NCBI GenBank assembly: GCA_037102815.1
Contig: BTPP01000001.1
Coordinates: 6,950,582-7,014,581 of the forward strand
DNA from: Neurospora intermedia
Taxonomy: Eukaryota; Ascomycota; Sordariomycetes; Sordariales; Sordariaceae
Reading direction: 5' to 3'
Length of the DNA stretch: 64,000 nt
Part shown: in pieces, positions 44,842-54,137 of the stretch
How the letters are laid out: each line of letters begins with the position of its first letter
How positions within the stretch are numbered: the first letter of the stretch is position 1
Translations under genes and position numbers: made by a program
The notes under the pieces: model-generated
Seen by the model: only the letters and a program-made list of their open reading frames with translations
Databases searched by the model: none
What the model was told of the DNA's origin: nothing

Positions 44842-46494
44842 ATGTCCGACAACGACGTCAATATGCCCGATCGAACCTCCGATTCCCCACTTCAAGACCT
44901 CGGTCTCCAAGAGTTCCGCGACTTCCTGACCGTGCACTGGCCCGATTCCAAGCTTGCCGGTCCCGGTGGCTCAGGCATTACTTGCCTGATTGCTACAATC
45001 AGACATTTACTCGGCTTCCTCAGTCAGGGTGGGCGCTGTAAGGTGCTTCAGTTTGCCGACGAGGCCGAGCAGAAGCACGATGTACCCGACAACGAACGCG
45101 GTGTGCTTCGAGCCATCCTGCAGGGCAATGTCCGACAAGCCGTGGAACAGATCAAAGCAATCTTCCCTGAGGACACGACATGCTCGTTTGAGACTCTGAT
45201 CTTCAGCGAACCCTACAGACGCAGCATGTGGAACAATCCCTTTTTCCAAGTTTACCTTCGCCGCATGCTTGGACCCAACGCAAAGCCGGATGGACATCCT
45301 CCAAGTCAGGGATATCATGAAGACCCGTACTTCACTTGGGACGGCTCTCCGGGCCAGACTCTTACCCAGCATGTTGCCAAGCAATTCGGCCACAAGACAA
45401 AAGGCATGTCGGGGTGGCTTGACAAGCCAAATTTCCCATGTTTCTTTGCCTTGAAGTATGTCAGCACCAACAAAGACCGGCGGCACTATCACGACCTATC
45501 GCACTTCTACATGAGAATCGGTCAACCGGATTCCCCAGTCTGCTGTTCTCGATATGAGGCTGCTGTCGTTGTCCGGCTGCGTGATGACCAGGATAGTTTG
45601 GACAGTCTTCGGTTGTATGGGAAGTGGAGCACCCCGCTCTATGAACTACAGGAAAGGCTCTCTGCCCCATGGTCTAATGATTGGTTGATTCAGCAGGGCG
45701 GCGAATTCCTAATCTTCTACGTCCGGAACGACTGTCCGGTTGAAATGCCTCCCTCCACTCCGCCAGAATTTCGCCCTTACCGGAGCGCGGAACAACAAGA
45801 ATTCTTGCAGTTCGTGATCAAGGAATTGGAGAAAGCAAGAATCGAAGACGAACAAGACGAACAAGACGAACAAGACGAACAAGACGGACGAGACGAACAA
45901 GACGAACAAGACGGACAAGACGAACAAGATCTGGACGACGCCGACAACAACGGAAGTGTGACGCCTAAGGATTCTGAACAGCAAGCTAACCAAGCCGGAC
46001 GTACATCTCTCTCCCCGTCACCATCAGCTCCTGGACTTGGCAACATCTCAAAAGGCCGTTTCATGACATTTGGCGAAAGCGCAACAGCCCCTTCGTTCCT
46101 TCCCCATCGAGTTGCGCCCAAAAACGATGTTTTAGGAGTCATGTCCAGCAAGGAGACTCCCAGACAAGGGCCGTTTAATATCGACTCGCGTACGACCCCT
46201 CCGTCGGGCCAGCACCCGCCTGGCTCGTCTCATGGAAGCACTCGGCATAAAGGCCCACTGCCTCCGCAGAGCGCAATTGCCCCACGATCGACCCAAAACA
46301 AGCACCAGCGGGATGAGCAACTCCAGCGACAAAATACCAGCAAAAGGCAGCGGGTTCCTGCACCAGCCGCTCCTAGAGTCGATGAGTCCCACGGTCCAGT
46401 AAGAGGTGGAACATATTCTCGACCCGATGGACGTGGCTTGTCTCGCGCGGGTGCCCCGCGTTCCCCCCCCGCACCGGCGCCAACAAGACGATGA
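44842..46494 (+). CDS. Unknown protein with DEQ repeat and possible frameshifted RS-like tail
   Basis: 550 aa, not recognised. The N-terminal 300 residues look globular (LQEFRDFLTVHWPDSKLAG, ITCLIATIRHLLGFLS, FFALKYVSTNKDRRHYHD), followed by an Asp-Glu-Gln repeat (DEQDEQDEQ..., codons about 45847-45930) and a Ser/Pro/Gln-rich tail. The frame ends at 46494 just after a run of eight C (46463-46470). In the +1 frame an RS-like sequence (YGYSRDGYSRDWPEYRSS, then RGRSRSRSPPHEQR) runs to 46756, so one extra C in the run may have cut the true C-terminus. It is one of a set of RS-flavoured unknown genes near this telomere. Confidence 0.65.
   Translation: MSDNDVNMPDRTSDSPLQDLGLQEFRDFLTVHWPDSKLAGPGGSGITCLIATIRHLLGFLSQGGRCKVLQFADEAEQKHDVPDNERGVLRAILQGNVRQAVEQIKAIFPEDTTCSFETLIFSEPYRRSMWNNPFFQVYLRRMLGPNAKPDGHPPSQGYHEDPYFTWDGSPGQTLTQHVAKQFGHKTKGMSGWLDKPNFPCFFALKYVSTNKDRRHYHDLSHFYMRIGQPDSPVCCSRYEAAVVVRLRDDQDSLDSLRLYGKWSTPLYELQERLSAPWSNDWLIQQGGEFLIFYVRNDCPVEMPPSTPPEFRPYRSAEQQEFLQFVIKELEKARIEDEQDEQDEQDEQDGRDEQDEQDGQDEQDLDDADNNGSVTPKDSEQQANQAGRTSLSPSPSAPGLGNISKGRFMTFGESATAPSFLPHRVAPKNDVLGVMSSKETPRQGPFNIDSRTTPPSGQHPPGSSHGSTRHKGPLPPQSAIAPRSTQNKHQRDEQLQRQNTSKRQRVPAPAAPRVDESHGPVRGGTYSRPDGRGLSRAGAPRSPPAPAPTRR
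45847..45930 (+). repeat. Coding 9-bp minisatellite (GACGAACAA)
   Basis: About nine tandem 9-bp units with minor variants (gacggacga, gacggacaa) encode Asp-Glu-Gln repeats in the 550-aa unknown protein. Confidence 0.85.
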
Positions 46495-46756
46495 TCGAGA
46501 CATGCCAGGTTGCTGGCTTCCAGAGTCGAACCACAGACCATACTTTGACAATCGTCCAGACTACGGCTATAGTCGTGACGGCTATAGTCGCGACTGGCCG
46601 GAGTACCGCTCAAGCCACGACGGTCAAGGTAGCTTGAGGGGTGGTTACTACAGCACTACCCCAACTTGCCCAGATGAGTACCGAGGTCGATCCAGATCTC
46701 GATCACCTCCTCACGAACAGCGCTGGCGTGACGGGCGCGGTGGCTCACGACACTAA

Positions 46757-47504
46757 AAGTGGTAGTGCGAGTACAACGTAAATAATTCAAGCTGACGGTG
46801 CCCAATCAGTTTAGAAATACAATCAAACTTCTCTATACTTCGTGGTTGCTAATATTTGTTTCTTCTCGCTTGGTCCACGAGTGATATAATAATCCCTTTG
46901 TGATGATGTTGTACATGCATATGCGGCCTCTGTTGATTTTTGTTGTGGTGCCTTGCAGACCTTTGGCTTGACCTACATAGTTCCCTTGAAAATATAAAAT
47001 GCTTCTTTGGATGTTCCTCTCTCTTTTCATCCAACAACGTGTTTCATCCATTATAAACAACGCTACGTCCAGTAGTCTATATTATGAAATGGAAGTTTGT
47101 TTGTAAATTGTCTTTTGGGTACGAAGTATCTCGTCTGCCTGAAAAAGATCCATCCCACATCCCACGTTCCTGCCGCTGTACACATATGTGTAGGCAAGCC
47201 GCGTAGTACCTGCCGCCCCGTCAGCTTCTTTCCCACCCGGACTGCAATTCACACGCAGCGCAGGTTCTGTGCCAAGCCCTGCCCGGCAGCACGCACCGTT
47301 CCAGTTCTTTCTCCTTCCCAAATTTTGCAACTCTTGAGAACTTTTTCCCTCTCCACAACACAACACACAACCGCGGTATGGACCCCCTCCCCCTCTCGTC
47401 ACTCCCTTAAGTTTGCTGCCCTTGACCGTCGTACCTCCTTTCTCCTCTACCACTTCCTCTATACGGTTTCACTGACTGGCTTCCGTTGCGATACAGTTGC
47501 CAAA
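46757..47504. other. Intergenic region
   Basis: Follows the possible extended C-terminus of the preceding gene. The open frame of the next gene extends back to 47097, but this part (about 47100-47504) is pyrimidine-rich and looks like promoter and 5' leader rather than protein. Confidence 0.45.
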
Positions 47505-49322
47505 ATGCCGAACAAATCCTCGGACCGAACTCCCAGACAAAGTGGAAGATCCTCAAGATCGAGATCTCCCCCACACGGGCCTGCCTCAGTGCGGGACCGG
47601 AGAGACCACCAACGGAAGCGCAATACCGGAGGCGCTCAACACGGCCAACCGGCCCTTTCAAACTCGGATCAACAACAGATCCGCCGTTTGCTTGAGGCCC
47701 ACCAAAGCACACAAGGGGTTGGTAAGTCCATGTCGGACTTGCCCACCATCAAGCCGAACTATGACGGGAAAGGAAAGCTCTTTCCTCTGATCTCCGACAA
47801 TGACATCTACTACACGCTCACCAGAGGAAGGGGAAGGGAGCCAGACTTTCTGGAGCGCCTCAACCAGGACCCAAGCTCTCCTCACTGCTTCAACTGGATG
47901 GCGCGCCAAACCAGTTCCGGCAAGCCAAACGCTTACCTGGCCAAGACAACAACCGACCGCGAGTCGTTGCTTGCCTTGGTCAATCAAATCGAGAGGCTCG
48001 CCATGGAACACAACACCCCGGTTGCCAATGTGAGAATTGAGCTTGTCCCACGGTTCTTTGTTGAACAACATCGCAACGAAGTTGGGGGCACCATCCATGA
48101 CCAGGAAGAGCCAATCGTCGTCAACAACGACGATCAACCGGCCGCTGAGGTTGCTAAAGCTCCCTCCGTCTCGGTTCCAGATGTTGTCTGCGGCAACAAA
48201 CTGTGTGGCAAAAAAGGTCACACAATCGCCCAGTGTATCATTCCAGACCCCAAAACGGGTCTCGTGTATGGTTGTCCATTGTGCAACACAGACGACCACC
48301 TCGTTGACTGGAATTGCCCTATGAAGCCCCAGCCTGATCCAGGAACACAGTTGGACCCCAAGGTGATCCAGGAGTACCTCGAGAGGCTTCTCGACGTATG
48401 CTTTGTGGAAAGGGCCAACAAGCCCTTCTTCGCAACCAATGGCGAGACCTGGCCTGGTCTTTTCAACTCTTACCGGCACTATGCGGAGCACATCAATACT
48501 TTCGAGGAACTCAACAAGTCATCCTGGGATACAAGGGGCCACTATCCATGGACTCCAGAATACACCATGCGCATGGTTGACTCTGCGGAGAAAATGGACG
48601 AGATGAAGAAGTTTGACCCGACCACACATACATGTCGTAATGTCGGCTGCTCTCACTTTCATTCTCGGGACCCTGTATACAACAAATACAAGTCCTTGTC
48701 TGAGACCATCGACGCGTTTCTCGACGGAAAATGGGATGTTGCGACTGGTTGGATCCCTACCACGAATGTGGACCAACTTACCAGGTTGTGGTATCTGGAA
48801 GCTCAAGCCCGTCGGCTAGTCCAAAGCGCCGAGTTCCTTGTCAAAGAGGAGCCTGGTGCCGAAGCACCACCGGCGCCCCTGAAGCCCGAGTCCTTCTCGC
48901 CTCCAACCATTGTGTCCAACGCTTCCAACTTGGAGCAATATGTGTGGAACGAAGAAACACAGAACTTCGTCCCTAGTACCGATTGGTCGTTTCTCAGCTT
49001 CGTCTCCACCCAGGACAAGGCACCGAATCTCCTCCGTCGCTGCGATCCTGAGGCTGACTATGCCATCGACTACGCAGCATGGGTGTTCAAACACCAACCG
49101 GGCTACGATGAGCCTGTCAGTACCTCTCTAGAGGACCAGGCTCTCCGCGCCGTGATCAAGGTCGAGGGGGAGCTTCGGAAGTGGGAGAGCAGAGTAGTCG
49201 AGCTTGGTCGCCAAGGTGAAGAAAGAAGAAACGCCCGAGAGGCAGAGGACAGAGAAATGGCCTTCGAGGCTAAAAACTCTGAATCCACCATTGATGTTCC
49301 CGTTAAACGTGAACATGATTGA
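47505..49322 (+). CDS. Unknown RS-headed protein with two zinc-knuckle-like motifs
   Basis: 605 aa from the ATG at 47505 (gccaaaATGCCG); the upstream open frame was judged leader. Residues 1-45 are RS-like (RSGRSSRSRSPPHG-type). Residues about 90-185 (FPLISDNDIYY, EPDFLERLN, FNWMARQT, LALVNQIERLAMEHN, VRIELVPRFF) align by eye with the 447-aa protein at 54138-55481. Two CCHC-type motifs follow: C229-x4-C-x4-H-x4-C244 (CGNKLCGKKGHTIAQC) and C257-x2-C-x4-H-x5-C271 (CPLCNTDDHLVDWNC), suggesting nucleic-acid or zinc binding. The C-terminal half is acidic and ends with a charged coil. Function unknown; probably a nuclear or RNA-linked lineage-specific family. Confidence 0.7.
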   Translation: MPNKSSDRTPRQSGRSSRSRSPPHGPASVRDRRDHQRKRNTGGAQHGQPALSNSDQQQIRRLLEAHQSTQGVGKSMSDLPTIKPNYDGKGKLFPLISDNDIYYTLTRGRGREPDFLERLNQDPSSPHCFNWMARQTSSGKPNAYLAKTTTDRESLLALVNQIERLAMEHNTPVANVRIELVPRFFVEQHRNEVGGTIHDQEEPIVVNNDDQPAAEVAKAPSVSVPDVVCGNKLCGKKGHTIAQCIIPDPKTGLVYGCPLCNTDDHLVDWNCPMKPQPDPGTQLDPKVIQEYLERLLDVCFVERANKPFFATNGETWPGLFNSYRHYAEHINTFEELNKSSWDTRGHYPWTPEYTMRMVDSAEKMDEMKKFDPTTHTCRNVGCSHFHSRDPVYNKYKSLSETIDAFLDGKWDVATGWIPTTNVDQLTRLWYLEAQARRLVQSAEFLVKEEPGAEAPPAPLKPESFSPPTIVSNASNLEQYVWNEETQNFVPSTDWSFLSFVSTQDKAPNLLRRCDPEADYAIDYAAWVFKHQPGYDEPVSTSLEDQALRAVIKVEGELRKWESRVVELGRQGEERRNAREAEDREMAFEAKNSESTIDVPVKREHD

Positions 49323-50497
49323 CTCAAGGAAGTTTAGTACACGCCGAGGGCTCTTTAGCTCATCGAAAATTTTGATAGACATTGAATACGGATATTTGAT
49401 GCCTGTCACCTGAAAGGCGTTCCTAGTGTCTTTACGTGTGATTGTCCCCGTGATGCCATATGATTCGTTCGTCCAGCCTTGTCGCGTGCAAACATCGCAC
49501 TTTCCTTTTTTGTGAGATCGAAGCTCGTGCTCTGAATCGCTTTCACTTGGATTTCCACTTAGCAGCGAACCCGCCACTTTTGGTAGTTTCTCTTTTTTTC
49601 ATTTTATCACTTTCATTGACGTGTATAACAAATTCAAGCCAGGTGTCGTACTTCATCATCCGAACTCACAAAACCAAGTCGCCAAGTTCAAAGAAACGCC
49701 CGCTAACATGCTTTTCAGACACCAGTTCGGTACATACGGGTCTTGTGACCGCGAGCGACCGGACTATCGAGATCGCCATCGAGGCCGCGGACGAGCGCAC
49801 GAGCGATGGGAAAACCAGACCACGAACGAGACCACGAACGAGAATACAAGACGGCTCCATGACAGAGACCACAACCGAAGGCGTTGGCCTAGCCCTCCAT
49901 GTCATTGATCACTGGCGGCAGACGGCGACCCATTCCGACATCGAGGGATATACCGACACCGCTGCCCAGGGCACCCGCACTCGCCTAGCCTTCATCAGTC
50001 ACAGGAGGTGGAAAGAGATAGCGACATGCAACAGAGATATACATAGGGACGCAGCGTGCCCAGACAGAAGCGTCGAGTGATTGGCCTCACTGGCGACACA
50101 TCAAGATGGTCAGGCCACCCGATTGCTTTCTCCCAGTTCTGCCCCTACCGAGCGAGTCGCCTACGCTCAGCAAAACGGGAGATACGAGAAGAACTTGCTT
50201 GAGCATTACCCTACACTGCCGGCGTTGAACTGGGATAGCGAAACCGGCCAAACGAACCAACATCGCGTCAAATATCCGCAGAAGACGCTCCACTCTTGAC
50301 CAATCCCGATGACTCTCTTCGGTGTGTCTGACCCCTGCAGTAGCGTCGGGTACGACCCTCCAGTCCAATTTTGAGCATGTTGTCTAGACCTATAAAGGCT
50401 GGTTAGTTCTCTCATACTCCCTACCACAACTTTATCCCTTTATTTCCCCTAACCCTTGGTGTTCATCTGCGTTCTCCTTCAAGACCGTAATATTGTC
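49323..50497. other. Intergenic region with a possible RS-like gene remnant
   Basis: A 95-codon frame at 49621-49908 (RERPDYRDRHRGRGRAHERW) resembles the RS-like heads of neighbouring genes but ends abruptly, and similar charged sequence seems to continue in other frames to about 50080. This may be a decayed paralog or an undetected spliced gene. The segment 50090-50497 is the likely promoter of the next gene. Confidence 0.35.
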
Positions 50498-52264
50498 ATG
50501 GCAGGCTCTCTCGCTTCCCCCTTGGAGTGGACAGTCGACGACCGCGCCGATAACGAAGCTGCATTCAACGGTCAAAAGATTCCCCACAGTCTGGCCTTCA
50601 AAGTCACCCAATGGTGTCTGATACGCGGTATTCGACACCATCCTGGCTTCGCCACCGAGTTGCACGGTGCTCCAGAGCTCCCTTCCATCACCCGAGCGCT
50701 CAACGCGCGCGCCATCATGAGCAGCAAAGTCCCGCAGATGGAGAAGGAGGAAGAATTTCCATACTGTTTTTGGCACCCTGATTCGCCCAGCGAGCAAACA
50801 CTCCGGCAGCTTCTCGCCCGGTATGGAGAGACCCGGCCAGGCATTCGGTATCAAGTCGGACGTGTGTGTGCGATAGCCGGCTATACTGCTTTGTACGATG
50901 AGCTCGATCTTTTGCCCGAGGTGGCCGTTGCAGAGGAAGCCCGCGACAGCTCTGCACCAGGAAGCAAAGCCATTTACGAGTCCATCATGCGCCAACCAAC
51001 CCATTACTCCATCATGGACGACTACGCCCTCAAGATCCGGACAGAAGATCCCAGACCGAGTGCTTTCCTCATGGGAAACACATGCACCCGTCAAACTCTT
51101 GTCAACTACCCCATGCCCGCCGGCAACCTCTTCAACCCTCATACCATCCCGGCCCCGATCTTTGACATAACCGAGGACCGCAACCTTTCCCTCGACAAGA
51201 ACGCTCTCCGCCCCTCCCAGATTCCCGTTTCGGAAGAGACACTCCGGCTCTTGTACGCCCCGCTCCCGCTAGATCTCCCGTCCCACGCCGCTTCCCTAGC
51301 CGACAAGAACCTCCTCGTCCTCATGGCCGCTTGGTCCAGCAACATTGAGCGGTACTCGCGTCTCCGGCGGCCTGGTGTCGTCATTCCTGGCGAGTTGCAG
51401 TGCATCGTGCGTGGAATCTACCACTCGGTCTTCTTTGCCAAGTGGTGGGCATCTCCAGAGCAACTGGAAGTCCAGAAAAAGCTGGGAATCAACCTGATGC
51501 CATTGATCCACGCACGCTTTGTCATGCACAACGATCTCTCGTGGCTAAAGGAGGATACACCCGAGGAGGACATGCCGACGATCATGTGGGTTCCGGACCA
51601 TGCCGAGCAAAGCACGTACTTGGCCATGGCGCGGATGAGACCGACGGAAAGAACCAAGTTTCGGTGCGCGAGGGCCCTAATCGCCATAGGCGATTACGAA
51701 GGGTATGAGAAGCTGGGCGCGGGCCCGGACAGGACCCAGTACTGGGAAGCCCAAAGCCGGCAATCCAAAGAAGAGACGTCAGGATTTGAGGGCGTAGGAA
51801 AGAAGTTTTTGGAGGATATTGAAAAGAAGGCCAAGGAAATATGGGGGACAAGAAACATCAATGAGCGCCCTGATGACCCGGATCATTTGTATGTGGCGGA
51901 GTGGCATTACGAGTTGACAAATATGACTGAAAACGAGGTTGATGAGGAATGGGATCTGGTGTGGCTTACATACATGCTCGATGTTGGGGATAAACCGCCT
52001 CGATCGATGAACTTGTATCGGCAGGTCAAGACAGAGATGACGGGATTCGATGAGCTCAGCGACGGGACCTACATCCGAGCCATGACGGAGGAGGAGTATG
52101 AGGATTGGGTTGCACAAGCCGACCACCACGCTGACCCCAGACAGCCCAATGACTTCAACCAGGACTGTGGCGTACAAGGTATCCTGTTGCGCGTGGCAGC
52201 AATGGACGAAGTGAAGAGAATGGTACCAGAGGGTTTTGAGTGGCGAAATCTGTCTCAAATGTAG
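50498..52264 (+). CDS. Unknown protein, 3' end truncated by a MITE
   Basis: 588 aa from the ATG at 50498 (tgtcATGGCA); an in-frame ATG at 50456 is an alternative start. Not recognised. It is a globular-looking, Trp-rich acidic protein (EEFPYCFWHPDSPSEQT, YSIMDDYALKIRTEDPRPSA, FFAKWWASPEQLEVQKKLGI, MPTIMWVPDHAEQ) with no signal peptide or membrane segment. The last sense codon is in the 8-bp target duplication and the stop TAG uses the first base of a MITE (52264). Beyond the element the same frame continues for 47 codons to TGA 52956, so the original product was 635 aa. Loss of the conserved-looking C-terminus may or may not abolish function. Confidence 0.7.
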   Translation: MAGSLASPLEWTVDDRADNEAAFNGQKIPHSLAFKVTQWCLIRGIRHHPGFATELHGAPELPSITRALNARAIMSSKVPQMEKEEEFPYCFWHPDSPSEQTLRQLLARYGETRPGIRYQVGRVCAIAGYTALYDELDLLPEVAVAEEARDSSAPGSKAIYESIMRQPTHYSIMDDYALKIRTEDPRPSAFLMGNTCTRQTLVNYPMPAGNLFNPHTIPAPIFDITEDRNLSLDKNALRPSQIPVSEETLRLLYAPLPLDLPSHAASLADKNLLVLMAAWSSNIERYSRLRRPGVVIPGELQCIVRGIYHSVFFAKWWASPEQLEVQKKLGINLMPLIHARFVMHNDLSWLKEDTPEEDMPTIMWVPDHAEQSTYLAMARMRPTERTKFRCARALIAIGDYEGYEKLGAGPDRTQYWEAQSRQSKEETSGFEGVGKKFLEDIEKKAKEIWGTRNINERPDDPDHLYVAEWHYELTNMTENEVDEEWDLVWLTYMLDVGDKPPRSMNLYRQVKTEMTGFDELSDGTYIRAMTEEEYEDWVAQADHHADPRQPNDFNQDCGVQGILLRVAAMDEVKRMVPEGFEWRNLSQM

Positions 52265-52806
52265 GCATTTACTCCGGGGGCACCAGCCTTTGGCTCCGGG
52301 GGCCCCAATCCTTATAGGGGCCCCAATATCTCAACGCTTGGCGGGTATTTTATACGTAAGATATAAATTATATGGAAAGTTCCTTACCGTTACAATTCTT
52401 TCAACTACGTTAAGATATAAACTTCTTCTATAATAGAAGAATCTATTAGTAACTAAGATTGAGAACCTTGGTATCACGAATTTAAATATACGTATAAGTT
52501 ATTTTTAGTCTCCTAAATAATAAAATGTAACCAATTATAGGAAAAGAAGGAGGAAGAAGATTTTGGGGAGTTAAAAAATACGTAATTATATATAAAACCT
52601 TACGTATTAGGTGTAAGTAAGAGAGATATATACTTTATACTTATATCTAGTAGTATTCTATAGCAAAATACTATTAAATAAACCCCCTTTAGCTATCTTA
52701 AAACTTCTAAAATGAAAACGTACACGTTAAACCCTAACCTGATTGGGGCCCCTATAAGGAATTGGGGCCCCCGGAGCCAAAGGCTGGTGCCCCCGGAGTA
52801 AATGCC
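52264..52806. mobile_element. 543-bp MITE inserted in a coding sequence
   Basis: GC-rich terminal inverted repeats of about 64 bp (GGCATTTACTCCGGGGGCAC...; one 1-nt indel between arms) enclose an AT-rich core with no ORF. A perfect 8-bp target duplication CAAATGTA lies at 52256-52263 and 52807-52814, the size typical of hAT-type elements. The insertion lies inside the 3' part of the preceding gene. Near-perfect arms and duplication show it is recent, while the AT-rich core could reflect older mutation of the family. Confidence 0.92.
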
Positions 52807-52814
52807 CAAATGTA

Positions 52815-52956
52815 TCGAAACTGGGATCATGTACCGGAGGATGAAAGGGAGTACCTTGGGGTATATCCAAGAAAGGAGGAGTGGGGGATGAAATATCTCC
52901 GTCGCAAGCTTGTTAGAGGCAGAAGTGGTAAGATGGTTTGGGCTGAAGTATGGTGA
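52815..52956 (+). pseudogene. Separated 3' end of the MITE-interrupted gene
   Basis: After one copy of the target duplication the sequence continues the interrupted frame: the TA of the duplication plus T52815 form a Tyr codon, followed by RNWDHVPEDEREYLGVYP and a basic stretch, to TGA 52954-52956 (47 residues). It can no longer be translated as part of the gene unless the element is spliced out. Confidence 0.85.
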
Positions 52957-54137
52957 TTGATGGCCGTTGTGGGGGACTTCAAGTACAAGGGAGACGTGAT
53001 TATCAGCTTGAGGACAGGGAGAGTAGTTAGCGCTGATGCTCTAAAGTAGCCGTGTTGCCCTTTGTCTTTTCCGGAAGCGGTGCAATATAACAGCAGTAGC
53101 ATATGCGGTAAGCATCAAACAAGGTCCATCAAGCGGGCCGTAAGAAACTGATTGTAGCCACACTGCATAGGTAGCTGTTCAAACCAACAACGGAACGATA
53201 AGCCAGTTGACGATGTCGACAACACCCGCAGACAAGTGCCACGACAACGACACCGGGATCAGCCCAAAACAAAGGTTCCCCACTGGCGGTGATCGAGACA
53301 AAACAAAATGAGGTAAAGTGGCGGGGGCGGAACAGACGCGCCAAAGAGTGCGCGGTGGAGGGCATGAGTTGCGCGATATGTGTTTGGGGATGATGAGGAC
53401 TGGTCCGCACGCCCCGGAAACAAAGATTTCCAGTGTCTGGGCTTCAGCCAGCCCAGTGAGCTTTGCCTTTCTCTGTGTTTTGGTTCGGGAAACGGATGGA
53501 TGTTTGGAAGGTTGTTTGCTGTTTATTAGGAGGAAAGCGCAAAGTCGCGGAAAGGGAGAGGGGATGTGATGTCCGGATAGCACAAGGACCAGTCGGCTCG
53601 CGATGACTTGAGCAAGGATGAAAGAGTAGTTGGAAGGCCCGGCTTAGACGAAAAGAGGTACTGTCAAGTAGAAACGCTGGTATGCGACGAAAATCCAACA
53701 TGACAACGAAGGGGAACACTGGCCACGAAGGAAAACACAAGACGGGCTTTGATACAATGTGTCAAAGCAAAAGGACGGAGTACTCACGAGAGTAAACAAG
53801 AACGGTGGTGTTTGTCGATCGAAGGAGGAAAAGAAGGAGTAAAGAGCGAGTGAGATGATCCGTCGAAAAGTTTCCGACAACACGAAGCATGCGGATCGAT
53901 CTTGGATGATATCAACTCGTAGCATCACAACACAGATACAACAAAAAAAGAAGTCGGACGTCAAGGGAACAATCATACGCACAATGTATAGGATGGACAA
54001 CGAGTCAATTGATTCCTAGACCATACTGTTGTCACCCCAAAACTCCTCAGCTACCGCCGGCCCCGAACGACGACACCTCCAACTCTTGACTCGGCTGGGC
54101 GCCCACGCTGATTGAGCCAGTCTTTGGAGGCGGTTAG
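52957..54137. other. Convergent intergenic region
   Basis: No gene accepted. Minus-strand frames at 53179-53583 and 53444-53740 overlap in different frames and lack domain-like content. The last 100 bases belong to the 3' end of the next leftward gene. Confidence 0.4.
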
